Shown: in pieces, positions 1-9,254 of the stretch
How the letters are laid out: every line of letters starts with the position of its first letter
Position numbering within the stretch: position 1 is the first letter of the stretch
Assembly: GCA_019638525.1 (NCBI GenBank)
Contig: JAHBTO010000001.1
Span: 620,001-684,000, forward strand
Length of the DNA stretch: 64,000 nt
DNA from: Ferruginibacter sp.
Lineage (GTDB): Bacteria > Bacteroidota > Bacteroidia > Chitinophagales > Chitinophagaceae
Reading direction: 5' to 3'
Translations under genes and position numbers: made by a program
Notes under the pieces: generated by a model
Databases searched by the model: none
What the model was told of the DNA's origin: nothing
Seen by the model: only the letters and a program-made list of their open reading frames with translations

Positions 1-1
1 C

Positions 2-1870
2 ATTATTTTTTGCGAAAACGAAACCAATAACAAACGTTTATATAATTATGATGATAACAACAGGTTTTATAAAGATGGAATCAACAATTATATTGTAAAC
101 GGCCACAGCAGTATCAATCCCGACAGGGGAGGAACAAAAGCAGCGGCAGTTTATAAAAGCAACATCAACCCTGGTGAAGAAATTAAAATACACCTGCGCC
201 TTTGCCAAATACAGCAACAAAAACCTTTTGAAAATTTTGACGAAATATTTGCACTGCGGATAAACGAAACCAACTTGTTTTATGAAGCCCTGCAACAAAA
301 CATCAATGATAAACAGCTAAAAACTATACAGCGGCAGGCCTGGGCCGGCTTAATATGGAACAAACAGTTTTATTATTACGATGTGCATACCTGGCTAAAT
401 GGCGATGTTGGCTCACTACCGCCTGCACCCGAAAGAAAAAAAGGCCGCAATAAAAACTGGCAGCATTTTAGTGCTGCCGATATCATAAGTATGCCCGATA
501 ACTGGGAGTATCCCTGGTTTGCCACCTGGGACCTTGCACTGCAATGTATTGCCTTTGCAAATATTGATATTGGTTTTGCCAAAGAACAGTTGCTGTTATT
601 AACGCATGAACGGTACATGCATTCCATGGGGCAGCTGCCGGCTTACGAATGGGCTTTTGATGAAGTGAACCCACCTGTACATGCCTGGGCTGCGTTATAT
701 ATTTATGAAACAGAAAAGAAGCAAAATGCAGGCGGTGCCGATAAAAAATTCTTAACCACCATGTTTCAAAAGTTGCTGATTAATTATACCTGGTGGCTAA
801 ACCGTAAAGATGCCGAAGGCAATAATATTTTTGAAGGAGGATTTTTGGGGTTAGATAATATTGAAGTGTTTAACAGGGAAATGCCATTGCCAACAGGAGG
901 TATCTTACAACAAGCCGATAGCACAGCCTGGATGGCTATGTATTCGCTAAACATGTATCGTATTGCCATGATACTTGCCAGCAACAACGATGCATACCTA
1001 GATATTGCCGGAAATTTTATTGAACACTTTTTACATATTGCCGGCGCCATAAAAAATTCGGGCACCACTAATACCGGCTTATGGGATGATACAGATGGTT
1101 TTTTTTACGATGCCATTGCATTTAGCGAAAAAGAAAATTTTCCGCTAAAACTCCGCAGCCTTGTTGGTTTAATCCCTTTACTTGCTATTGAAGTTTTTTA
1201 CGAAGATGTACTTGGCAATAAAAAAGATCTTGATGATAAATTAAACTGGTTTGTTAATAACCGCCCCCATTTGGTTGAGCAGGTGTCGCATTGGAACCAA
1301 CCCGGTAAAAATAACAGCAGGATATTTAGTTTAATAAGAGGGCACCGGTTAAAGGCAATTTTAAAACGTATGCTGGATGAAAATGAATTCTTAAGTCCAT
1401 ACGGGATTCGTTCTATTTCAAAAACATACAAACAGCATCCTTATCAATTAACAGTTGATGGAACAGGATATGAAGTACGCTACACTCCGGGCGAAAGCAA
1501 TAATGCCATGTTTGGCGGCAACAGCAACTGGCGTGGCCCTGTATGGATTCCGGTGAATTTCCTTATCATAGAATCGCTGTTGAAATTTTACAGGTATTTT
1601 GGCGATGATTTTACCGTTGAATACCCAACAGGTTCGCAAAATTATACATCGCTAAAATATATTGCCTGCGACCTGCGTAACCGTTTACTAAACTTATACC
1701 AACCACAAAACTCAAAATTGGCCGTATATGGCGATTGCAATTTTTTACAAAGTAGGCCACAGGATCTTTTGTTCTTCGAATATTTTCATGGAGATACCGG
1801 CCATGGCCTTGGCGCCTCACACCAAACCGGGTGGACGGCATTGCTTGCCAACCTGATTAAAGAGATATGA
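2..1870 (+). CDS. GH63-like glucosidase (MGH1-like glycoside hydrolase), 5' truncated by window edge
   Basis: The reading frame is open from the first bases of the window, so the N-terminus lies outside; the first ATG inside (275) is internal. The fold is the (alpha/alpha)6 barrel of GH63-like enzymes, which hydrolyse alpha-glucosidic bonds in oligosaccharides. Visible family signatures are the YPWFATWDLA segment, NPPVHAWA, the acidic WDDTDGFFYD motif, GGNSNWRGPVW and the C-terminal GASHQTGW block. No membrane segment is seen in the visible part. The next gene, on the opposite strand, is a SemiSWEET sugar transporter, and the two stop codons are only 4 bases apart, so the genes converge. Substrate cannot be told from sequence. 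The family call is secure; the exact specificity is not. Confidence 0.85.
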   Translation: MIFCENETNNKRLYNYDDNNRFYKDGINNYIVNGHSSINPDRGGTKAAAVYKSNINPGEEIKIHLRLCQIQQQKPFENFDEIFALRINETNLFYEALQQNINDKQLKTIQRQAWAGLIWNKQFYYYDVHTWLNGDVGSLPPAPERKKGRNKNWQHFSAADIISMPDNWEYPWFATWDLALQCIAFANIDIGFAKEQLLLLTHERYMHSMGQLPAYEWAFDEVNPPVHAWAALYIYETEKKQNAGGADKKFLTTMFQKLLINYTWWLNRKDAEGNNIFEGGFLGLDNIEVFNREMPLPTGGILQQADSTAWMAMYSLNMYRIAMILASNNDAYLDIAGNFIEHFLHIAGAIKNSGTTNTGLWDDTDGFFYDAIAFSEKENFPLKLRSLVGLIPLLAIEVFYEDVLGNKKDLDDKLNWFVNNRPHLVEQVSHWNQPGKNNSRIFSLIRGHRLKAILKRMLDENEFLSPYGIRSISKTYKQHPYQLTVDGTGYEVRYTPGESNNAMFGGNSNWRGPVWIPVNFLIIESLLKFYRYFGDDFTVEYPTGSQNYTSLKYIACDLRNRLLNLYQPQNSKLAVYGDCNFLQSRPQDLLFFEYFHGDTGHGLGASHQTGWTALLANLIKEI

Positions 1871-1874
1871 TGAG

Positions 1875-2129
1875 TTAACGGTATTTAATTTTGTATGTAA
1901 GTATAATAAGTGCAAACAATAATGTAACCGCATTGGCAATGATGATGGGCAGGTTATAACTTGATATACCATACACAAGCCAAAGAAGCGTACCAAAAGA
2001 AAACAACGTATACATACCCAACGAAATACCCGAAGTATCTTTTGTACGAATTGTTTTAATAGCCTGCGGCACAAACGACGTAGTGGTGCAAACCGCAGCC
2101 GCCAAACCTGTTACTGTAATTATATCCAA
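1875..2129 (-). CDS. SemiSWEET sugar transporter (PQ-loop/MtN3 family)
   Basis: A protein of 84 residues, the usual size for bacterial SemiSWEETs, which dimerise to form a passive sugar channel in the inner membrane. It has three hydrophobic helices (about residues 4-22, 40-57, 62-80). The first carries the PQ-loop motif TTSFVPQAIKTI followed by the TKDTSGIS turn that marks this family. It converges with the glucosidase gene, so uptake of sugars released by that enzyme is possible but is only an inference from position. The region upstream holds a run of nine C on the coding strand (see the separate entry). Confidence 0.88.
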   Translation of the reverse strand: MDIITVTGLAAAVCTTTSFVPQAIKTIRTKDTSGISLGMYTLFSFGTLLWLVYGISSYNLPIIIANAVTLLFALIILTYKIKYR

Positions 2130-2181
2130 TTGTTTGTTTTTTATTGAAAAATTTAAAATGTAAGGTAGAGGATTTTTTTGT

Positions 2182-2190
2182 GGGGGGGGG
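2182..2190. repeat. homopolymer G9 tract
   Basis: Nine consecutive G on the plus strand, in the 128-base gap between the SemiSWEET start (2129) and the drmB-like stop (2258). It lies 53 bases upstream of the SemiSWEET start codon, where promoter elements would be expected. Homopolymers of this length can change length by slipped-strand replication, but no such role is demonstrated here. Confidence 0.7.
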
Positions 2191-2257
2191 ATTAAAAATA
2201 ATATTGAGTAATATTTGTTAATGTTCCTTAGAATATTTGAATAACATCTATAATCAT

Positions 2258-4138
2258 TTATTTAAAATCAAAATACCCCAAAGAAGGATTGTCTAACTCA
2301 CCAATCAACATTGCTCTGTCAAGCAGCATGTTTGATTCTTCGCAACAAGTTTCAGGAAGCAAGGCACAATTATGGCAAGCTGCAAGATTACATGAGTTCG
2401 GACCTTGTCCGTGGCTGTCAATACAGATTGGGTCGCTTGAACACCACCTTGCATTTTCAATAGCATTATAAACTATCGTTTCAAGATTGCCTTGTTTTCC
2501 TTGTCGCACCAAACCACCTAATGAACCTTCTGAATCACCTGATGCAGTGTAAATCAAAACTCCGTTCATTGTGTCATTTGGAAATTCAAGATTGCAATAA
2601 ATTCTTTCACGCAATGCAGAACTTCCGTAACCACATTCATAGCTAAATTGGTTTATAACCAAATGAGCAAAAGTGTGAATCAAAACAAACTCCGGTTTTA
2701 TTTCCCTTCGCTTCAATCCTTTCGCTTCTCTTGGTCGATTGTAATTGTCAGATAATAATTTTGCTCTCTTGATCACCTCATCTTTTGCAGCCCACGCTTT
2801 CAAGCGCTTCTCATTGAATTCAAAGAAAACACCTTCGCCTCTCACAACCACTGCCGGAAGCCATTCAATACTCTGGCCAAGTTTTATGAAGTTCTTTTTT
2901 TCAGTCAATGATTTTCCATCATCTGGAAGCCATCTTGAAAACCCAACGAATGCTCTTGTCTCTTTTAATTTATGGACTAGCCCTATACTCTGAAAACCTG
3001 ATTGAATAATTTTAAAATCAGAATCTTGCTCATAACTTATTGCTAATTCTTTTTCACAATAAAAATCTTCATTTTCCCAACCGCCTCCAGCAATTAAATA
3101 ATCATATTCCATTTTTCTATACTTTTCTTCCTCATCACCCATTTCATTCAAATCTGGTCCGGTTTGTTTCTTATTGGCAGCATCCAACAACTTTTCAGTA
3201 TAGTAATCTCTTTTCTCCGGATTAAATTTTTGTTCTGCAACCAACTCAAAACGCATTTTGTCAAATTCGCCATTTACCAATCCAGAGGAAAGCCAATTCC
3301 AATTCTTTTCTAATACTTCAATGATTTTTCTGTCGATTGACTTTTCCCATTGAGGTAAATAGATTGAACTTCGAACCTGCGAGAAGTAAACATTGGATGC
3401 ACCCTTTTGAACTACTCTAAGCTCTTCACCACAATGCTTTGTATTTTGCCTATCTTTTTCCTCTCCCAACCACGGTCGCCCTCCTGAACAAGTAATTCCA
3501 ATTTTTGTAAGTGAACTTTCATTGAAGGCATTACCCATAGTTTTATGTGCTCCACAACTACAAGTGATTTCAATACCGGACAAAGCTCCCGAACTTCTTC
3601 CCGCACGTAAGCGCAAATTGTGCTGACCTTCAGGTTCTGATCCTCCATGAACCCATTCAATAAAAGGGAAATCTTCGATATGACCGTGCTTAGGACAAAT
3701 TGCAATAAAACGGACAGGTATTAATTTTTGTCTTTGTCGGGCTGGAAGTTCACTACAAGATCTACCCGAATCAAAAGAAATTCCGGAACAAGTCGGTTTT
3801 TGAGAATCATAAATTGAAACTTTCTCCATGTGTCCGCACCTTGTGCAATAATGCCACCGTGGAAATCTTATGAATGGAATTTTCAGTGACGAATTTGTAA
3901 TGCCTGGACCCGGGTCTCTGAAATCAGGAGGCAATCTGAATTCTTTAACACCTAATCTCTTTGCTAATCGTTCTTCGGTTACTTTGAATTCATCCAACTC
4001 GGTAATCGTTCTGAATTTTTCTTCCCACATATCAAGTCCGACAACCATCAATGACTCATCCTTTGGAAAGTTTATCATCTGTCCAACTCCCCAGGGAGAA
4101 ATTAACTGCAACCTTCTAATTGGTTTTTTAGCTGGCAT
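2258..4138 (-). CDS. drmB: DrmB-like DUF1998 protein of a DISARM-type defence system
   Basis: A protein of 626 residues, last gene of the minus-strand defence operon, starting 3 bases after the stop of the drmA-like helicase gene. A Cys cluster near residues 98-117 (CTRCG and a later Cys) and further CPKHGH and CSCGAH motifs suggest zinc binding. The C-terminal DUF1998 domain covers about residues 480-605. It contains HTFAHLVINQ, the ERIYC and GVLIYT.SGDSEGSLGGL blocks, and a Cys-rich end (CSSDPIC, NLAACHNC, ETCCEESN). In DISARM, DrmB forms a complex with the DrmA helicase that loads on DNA; that role is known for the family and inferred here from pairing with the next gene upstream. Codons rich in A/T distinguish the operon from flanking genes. 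Druantia DruE also carries DUF1998, but fused to a helicase, unlike this stand-alone form. Confidence 0.85.
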   Translation of the reverse strand: MPAKKPIRRLQLISPWGVGQMINFPKDESLMVVGLDMWEEKFRTITELDEFKVTEERLAKRLGVKEFRLPPDFRDPGPGITNSSLKIPFIRFPRWHYCTRCGHMEKVSIYDSQKPTCSGISFDSGRSCSELPARQRQKLIPVRFIAICPKHGHIEDFPFIEWVHGGSEPEGQHNLRLRAGRSSGALSGIEITCSCGAHKTMGNAFNESSLTKIGITCSGGRPWLGEEKDRQNTKHCGEELRVVQKGASNVYFSQVRSSIYLPQWEKSIDRKIIEVLEKNWNWLSSGLVNGEFDKMRFELVAEQKFNPEKRDYYTEKLLDAANKKQTGPDLNEMGDEEEKYRKMEYDYLIAGGGWENEDFYCEKELAISYEQDSDFKIIQSGFQSIGLVHKLKETRAFVGFSRWLPDDGKSLTEKKNFIKLGQSIEWLPAVVVRGEGVFFEFNEKRLKAWAAKDEVIKRAKLLSDNYNRPREAKGLKRREIKPEFVLIHTFAHLVINQFSYECGYGSSALRERIYCNLEFPNDTMNGVLIYTASGDSEGSLGGLVRQGKQGNLETIVYNAIENARWCSSDPICIDSHGQGPNSCNLAACHNCALLPETCCEESNMLLDRAMLIGELDNPSLGYFDFK

Positions 4139-4141
4139 ATT

Positions 4142-7100
4142 TTAGTTGACTATGTTTAAGTATTCTGCCGGAATCACATACGCTTCACAAGTTGAATCAA
4201 CATTTCTCATTGATGTTGGTGTCGACCAAGCTCTTGCCTTTATATCTTCTGATGGATTTGTTCCAGCCGGATACATTAAAGGAATATTTGTTTGCTGTCC
4301 GAATGAGCCATATACAAGAGGAAGTTCATTTTTCCAGTAGTCAAGTTTTTCTTCAATAAGTTCCAATGTATTTTCGTATTCTTCATCGTCAATTAAATGA
4401 ACTCTGTCAAAAATTATTTGAGTTACTCTTTCAATAATTTCCTTCTGCGGAAAAGGTTTTGGTGTTGTTGAACTTTGGTCAGTTGAATAAAGTCTAATCA
4501 GTCCTACTAAGATTGCATGCAGTCCTCTTTCTCTTGCCGGTGCTGAAAAAGGAGTAACACTTGTTGGCTCAACCTTGCTGTAAATTTTTGAATGATATTC
4601 CTGGAAGTGTTCAAAGTGTGAACGGTCTCTCGGTTTTGAGCAATTGTAAATTGTAAAGACAAGCCCTGGGCCTTTCTTTGAACGACCAACACGGCTTGTT
4701 GCCTGAATGTATTCGGAAGTTGTTTTCGGTTGTCCAATAACTGTCATCAAACCCAATCGTGGAATGTCAACGCCAACAGAAATCATGTTCGTTGCAAGGC
4801 ACACATCAACCGGATATTCAGATTTATCGCCTGTCCATGATTTTGAAAGTTGTTCCAAATATTCTGGAATGTCATTGCTGTTGATACGGCTTGTCAATTC
4901 AATATCACGATTGATAAATCTTCTTTCGTCTCCTTTGATTGCTTTCCGAATCCAAATTGAATTCATGTATTCCCGGATGTCTGCACGAATGAGTGTTGCT
5001 GCATGTCCTAACTCACGAATGCTGTTGAAGTAAGTCAATGCAGTCCAATATGGGTCTCTCAAAATTTCTTCTGCAACTGGAATTGATTTTACTGATTGAA
5101 GTAAAGCAGAAATTACTCTTACCTGTGCAGTAGCATGTGAAGGTAACGCAGATGCAAATATGCCCGTGTATATTCTACCTGTGCTTGTTGTGTTCTCGTA
5201 TGCAAAGAATGAATCACCTGCACTTAAACATTGTGCAGGGAAAATATTTACATTGTTTGTTCCTCTGCCGTAAAGCGAATTGATTTGTTCTTTGGCTCTG
5301 CTGATTGTTGCTGACGATGCAATGATTTTGGGTTTCACATTATTTGCTGTGCAGAGTTCTTCAATCATTGTTTCATACAAACCAACCATTGAACCCAAAG
5401 GACCTGAAATCAAATGCAACTCGTCTTGTATAATCAATTCAGGCGGTGAAAACATTCTTTCATTTCCTCTGAAACCAAAAATTGTTTTTGCCTCTGGCTT
5501 CCATGTAAGCATAGCGAACTTGTCAACTGTTCCGATTAAGAGAGTAGGTGGATTGTCATAAATATCTTCATCAATTACAATTAGTGGAAGTTTGTTCTCT
5601 AATGTAGAAAAATCACATTTCGGATTGTCACATTGAAAAATTATTGTTTGAATTCCTTCAACCGGTCTGCGTTTATAGCCCTTAACACGATTGTTGTTCG
5701 CGCCTTTAATCAAACCCATTTGAGAACCGCACCAGGGACATTTCAAAACAATGAACGGATTTTCTTCCTCTCTGCCTTGCTCCATTTTCTGAAATGTTAT
5801 TCGTGCTTCATCCCTTCTGTTTGGTGTTGAATCAGAACCAACCCAAAGTCCAATTGTAATTCTCGCTGTTCCTAGTTCTTCTTCATTCTCCTTTCTGATT
5901 TTATCGCAAGCACAAATCAATGATGCTGCTCTTTGAAACTGTTGAGCTGTGAGAAGTCGCAATGTGTAACGCATCAGCACTGTTGTGCCTGAATCGTTTT
6001 TGTCTTTTAATCTTTTCAGGAAAATTGTAAATGCTGACAAACCCAGGTATGCTTCCGTTTTTCCTCCACCGGTGGGAAACCAAATCAAGTCAACCATTTC
6101 TCTGTCTGGATGCCCTGCATCCAACATTGAATTCAGATTCATAAGAATGAATGCAAGTTGAAAAGGTCTCCATGCTCCAAGTCCTGGCTTCCATGTTGAA
6201 CTGTCGTTGATGTCAGGAATGACAGCATCCTTCACTTTTGTTACAGGTGCATTTGTTTCAATAATCCAATTTCTTGTTTCAATACTGTAATGAAGTTGCT
6301 GCAACAACATTGCACGATTCATCAGTTTGAAAGCACGATTTACTTCTTCATTGCTTTTCAAAAGTTCAACTCCTTCTTTCATTCTCTGCAAACACAAACG
6401 GCAACTATCAATATGTCGCAATGCCGTTTCCAAAAGTTCGTCTTTCAATTCTTCGTTTGCAATTTCCTCTTGCCGGTCTATCCATCCTTCATATTCGGCA
6501 TTCAGTTTTACAAGATTGGTGGTGATGTCTTTCTCCGACAAATCACTCAGGTCAAACATTTTCAGTTCAACGCTTTTCAATTCATTCGGAACGATTGGTT
6601 TTATTTCATAAACAGGAATTACCTCAGTTGTAATTGAATTTGTGAATTCAATATCGCTGTCATTCCATGATGGTGAACAGCCATGACCAACTGCAAAAGT
6701 TTTTTTCTTCCTGAACAAAAGCAGATTTGATTTCTCATCATCCTTATCTGTCTTAGAAGATGCGGCTTTGTATGGACAAAAACATTTTTCATTTGAAGCT
6801 ACTGAAAACGAAACCTGGAAAAAGCAATCTTCATTCTTAATGTTCTCTGCTCCTCCGTTGTTTTGATTTATCAAAGTAAATGTGAGCAAATGAATGTTTT
6901 TGTCTGAATCTTTTCCATGTGTTCTGTTACGGATATTCAGTTTCAGGTTTATTGGTTTACCTTCTTTGTCCGCCAAAACTTTATCAATGAACTTTCCCGA
7001 CTGTAACGGAATCTCGTTTGCTGCTAACGCAAATTCCTGGTCAAGGGAAATTCTGTAATAAGCTTTTCTCGTTACAGTTGTTCCATCTTCTTTCTGATAA

Positions 7101-7513
7101 CTATATTCTTTGATTTCATAAACACCAACATTTACTTTGATAGTGAAACCGTCTTTCGGAATTTTTGAAAAGCAACTGAATCCCATTGCAGAAGGAAGAA
7201 AGGAATTTGCAAGTCCGATTTCTTCTTCAAAATCATCTGCCATATCAACAGGTGCTTTGCTTTCTTCTGCTGTAACAGGGTCATCAACTTCTTTCTTTTC
7301 ATCTTCCAGTTTCTCTAAAACTTTTTCTTCCTCTGTTGAAGTGGAATCAAGTTTTTCTATCGTGGCTGCTCTTGGAAATAATACTCCTGCACCATATCTC
7401 AATCTTGGCGGTTCGTTGAGCAAAATTTCTTCTCCGTTCTCCTGTATGTGTGGTTTTACAGGGTCGGGGCCAATCAATTCTTTCTTTATGAATTTTAGAA
7501 TATCGTCTCTCAT
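4142..7513 (-). CDS. drmA: DrmA-like SF2 helicase of a DISARM-type defence system
   Basis: A protein of 1123 residues. The N-terminal 450 residues are unassigned and include a very acidic stretch around residues 57-95. The helicase core follows: motif I FPTGGGKTEAYL (about 478-489), a DExH box IIQDELHLISG (about 692-702), motif III SSATISRA (about 735), and in the second RecA lobe TNMISVGVDIPRLG (about 911) and motif VI QATSRVGRSKKGPG (about 938). A CPWCG...CDNPKCDF pair near 594-640, between motifs I and II, suggests a zinc finger. DrmA is the ATP-driven helicase subunit of the DrmAB complex that discriminates phage DNA in DISARM. The gene starts 1 base after the NERD-helicase gene ends and is followed after 3 bases by drmB, which points to one polycistronic transcript. 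The motifs are all intact. Confidence 0.87.
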   Translation of the reverse strand: MRDDILKFIKKELIGPDPVKPHIQENGEEILLNEPPRLRYGAGVLFPRAATIEKLDSTSTEEEKVLEKLEDEKKEVDDPVTAEESKAPVDMADDFEEEIGLANSFLPSAMGFSCFSKIPKDGFTIKVNVGVYEIKEYSYQKEDGTTVTRKAYYRISLDQEFALAANEIPLQSGKFIDKVLADKEGKPINLKLNIRNRTHGKDSDKNIHLLTFTLINQNNGGAENIKNEDCFFQVSFSVASNEKCFCPYKAASSKTDKDDEKSNLLLFRKKKTFAVGHGCSPSWNDSDIEFTNSITTEVIPVYEIKPIVPNELKSVELKMFDLSDLSEKDITTNLVKLNAEYEGWIDRQEEIANEELKDELLETALRHIDSCRLCLQRMKEGVELLKSNEEVNRAFKLMNRAMLLQQLHYSIETRNWIIETNAPVTKVKDAVIPDINDSSTWKPGLGAWRPFQLAFILMNLNSMLDAGHPDREMVDLIWFPTGGGKTEAYLGLSAFTIFLKRLKDKNDSGTTVLMRYTLRLLTAQQFQRAASLICACDKIRKENEEELGTARITIGLWVGSDSTPNRRDEARITFQKMEQGREEENPFIVLKCPWCGSQMGLIKGANNNRVKGYKRRPVEGIQTIIFQCDNPKCDFSTLENKLPLIVIDEDIYDNPPTLLIGTVDKFAMLTWKPEAKTIFGFRGNERMFSPPELIIQDELHLISGPLGSMVGLYETMIEELCTANNVKPKIIASSATISRAKEQINSLYGRGTNNVNIFPAQCLSAGDSFFAYENTTSTGRIYTGIFASALPSHATAQVRVISALLQSVKSIPVAEEILRDPYWTALTYFNSIRELGHAATLIRADIREYMNSIWIRKAIKGDERRFINRDIELTSRINSNDIPEYLEQLSKSWTGDKSEYPVDVCLATNMISVGVDIPRLGLMTVIGQPKTTSEYIQATSRVGRSKKGPGLVFTIYNCSKPRDRSHFEHFQEYHSKIYSKVEPTSVTPFSAPARERGLHAILVGLIRLYSTDQSSTTPKPFPQKEIIERVTQIIFDRVHLIDDEEYENTLELIEEKLDYWKNELPLVYGSFGQQTNIPLMYPAGTNPSEDIKARAWSTPTSMRNVDSTCEAYVIPAEYLNIVN

Positions 7514-7514
7514 A

Positions 7515-9254
7515 CTAATTGAGTTTTCGTTTTAGAATTTCCCTGTATTCATTTCGCAATGATTCAGAAATGAAAAGTATCAAGCCATATCTTGCTCTGC
7601 TCATGGCTACATACAATAATGACTTTGCAATATCACTTGTCAAATTTTCAATGTCAGTTATCAAAACATAATTGCTTTCCATGCCTTTGTATGACTGAAC
7701 TGTTGCAAAACCAAAGAAACTTTGTGTCGGTGAAATCTCTCCATTGTTTTTTATTTCTCTGATTGTAAAACCAAGCATAGAATCAGAACATGAGTTTTCA
7801 AACTTCTTTGGTGAGATAACCACCAATTCATTCAAAGGAAGTTTTGCTGCGGATAGTTTTTGAAGTTGCTGAGAAAGCAAATGTTTTTGATGTGCTTCAT
7901 CTGTGTAGAAAATATATTCAACCGGAATTCCTTCAAGATGCTCCAACAGAAATGGTGGCTTCTCAAATCCTGAAATCAAAGAAGTTTCTTCACCAACTTG
8001 TTTTGTGTTTCTGCAATTTATTTTCAGCAAAAAGTTTGAATGCTGACCTAAACCTTTCAGCATATCAAACATTTCTGCTCTTGTGAGTTGTGCATAGATG
8101 GCTTGCCGTTCAAAGTCACCGTAGATTTCCCAATTTCCATTTGCTAATCCTCCTGTTACCATCGAATCAAACAAACTCAAATATTCTTCTCTGATTAAGT
8201 CCTGTCCTTCATCAACAATCAATTTGTCAAACTTCTTGCTGATTCCTTTTTGATAAATGTTCTTCAACAATGTCGGCAAATACATAATGTAAAAATCCTG
8301 TTTGCTGCTTTGGTTTTTATCGTAGTCAAAACCTTTTGATTGCTCAATCAAAAAACTGTGCAAACTTGAAACTGTGATTTTGTCTTTCCAGTCTTCAACT
8401 TGCTTTTGCATCCACTCACCAATTAGGCGGTTGTAACAAGTGAGAAAAACTGTTTTGCCTTCGGCTGCTGCTCTCACTGCTGATTCAAGTGCAATCATTG
8501 TCTTTCCTGTGCCTGCACTCCCTTGTGTAACACTTCTCTCATTGAGTTGAATTGAATCAAGAATTCTGTATTGTTCTTCGGTGTATCTTTTTACTTCTTT
8601 GTCAAACTCATCTAACCGTTCTTTTACCGTCCTCACTCTTTCAAAATCACCTCTCAGAAAATCGCAAAGCGAATTCAAATCGTTTTCATCAGGTAATGAA
8701 TCTTTCTCTGAAAACCATCTTTGGTTTTTGTGTTTGTTGGTGAACTGCTTTACAAGATTCTGAAAAAACATTTCTGTTCCGTTTTTGATAGAATCTTTAT
8801 CAAGAATCTGCCAGGGTTCATATTCAACACTCTGCTTGTCAAAACTGATGTGTGGGAATGCACACAAAAAACCGGAAAGAATTTTTGTGAATTTGTGTCC
8901 TTTGCCGAATTCTTTTTCAATAGCAGAACGCAATGAGAACATTGCATCTCTTGCCTGGTTGAACGGACCAACATTGCTTGTGTTTGTTACATTGAATTTG
9001 TTTGTATAGTGCCAAACACCTTCAATACATTTTACATCACCGCCTTTTACTTCCATTACAAAAATTCCACCTCCTGGAATGAGAATCAGAAAATCAATTT
9101 CACCATACAAGCGAACCGTGTGTTGCGAAAGGTTGAGTGAATGCAACACAACCCAATCCTTTGTGAACTGGCTGTTTTTGAAAAATTCAAAAAGCATTTT
9201 CTCTCCTGTGCTTTTGCAATTCTTGTCTATGTATGGTGGTAGCAGTTTTGCCAT
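7515..9254 (-). CDS. NERD nuclease domain fused to UvrD-like SF1 helicase
   Basis: A protein of 579 residues. Residues about 12-130 form a NERD (PD-(D/E)xK-like) domain with E18, GEID (E52, D54) and MEVKGG (E68, K70), so the nuclease residues look intact. The rest is an SF1 helicase: GSAGTGKTMIA (about 243-253), Walker B LIVDEGQDL (about 345), VQSYKGMESNYV (near 525) and the C-terminal LLYVAMSRARYGL. Proteins of this type can couple strand unwinding to cleavage; that activity is inferred. Its ATG overlaps the TGA of the upstream drmE-like gene by one base (TGATG), implying translational coupling and membership of the defence operon. It sits where a DISARM operon would be expected to carry drmC, a PLD nuclease. 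I do not know this protein as a standard DISARM component. Confidence 0.87.
   Translation of the reverse strand: MAKLLPPYIDKNCKSTGEKMLFEFFKNSQFTKDWVVLHSLNLSQHTVRLYGEIDFLILIPGGGIFVMEVKGGDVKCIEGVWHYTNKFNVTNTSNVGPFNQARDAMFSLRSAIEKEFGKGHKFTKILSGFLCAFPHISFDKQSVEYEPWQILDKDSIKNGTEMFFQNLVKQFTNKHKNQRWFSEKDSLPDENDLNSLCDFLRGDFERVRTVKERLDEFDKEVKRYTEEQYRILDSIQLNERSVTQGSAGTGKTMIALESAVRAAAEGKTVFLTCYNRLIGEWMQKQVEDWKDKITVSSLHSFLIEQSKGFDYDKNQSSKQDFYIMYLPTLLKNIYQKGISKKFDKLIVDEGQDLIREEYLSLFDSMVTGGLANGNWEIYGDFERQAIYAQLTRAEMFDMLKGLGQHSNFLLKINCRNTKQVGEETSLISGFEKPPFLLEHLEGIPVEYIFYTDEAHQKHLLSQQLQKLSAAKLPLNELVVISPKKFENSCSDSMLGFTIREIKNNGEISPTQSFFGFATVQSYKGMESNYVLITDIENLTSDIAKSLLYVAMSRARYGLILFISESLRNEYREILKRKLN

Noticed and set aside
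2258..7513. Druantia DruE
   Set aside because: In Druantia the DUF1998 and helicase are in one large protein; here they are separate genes with methylase and DrmE-like partners.
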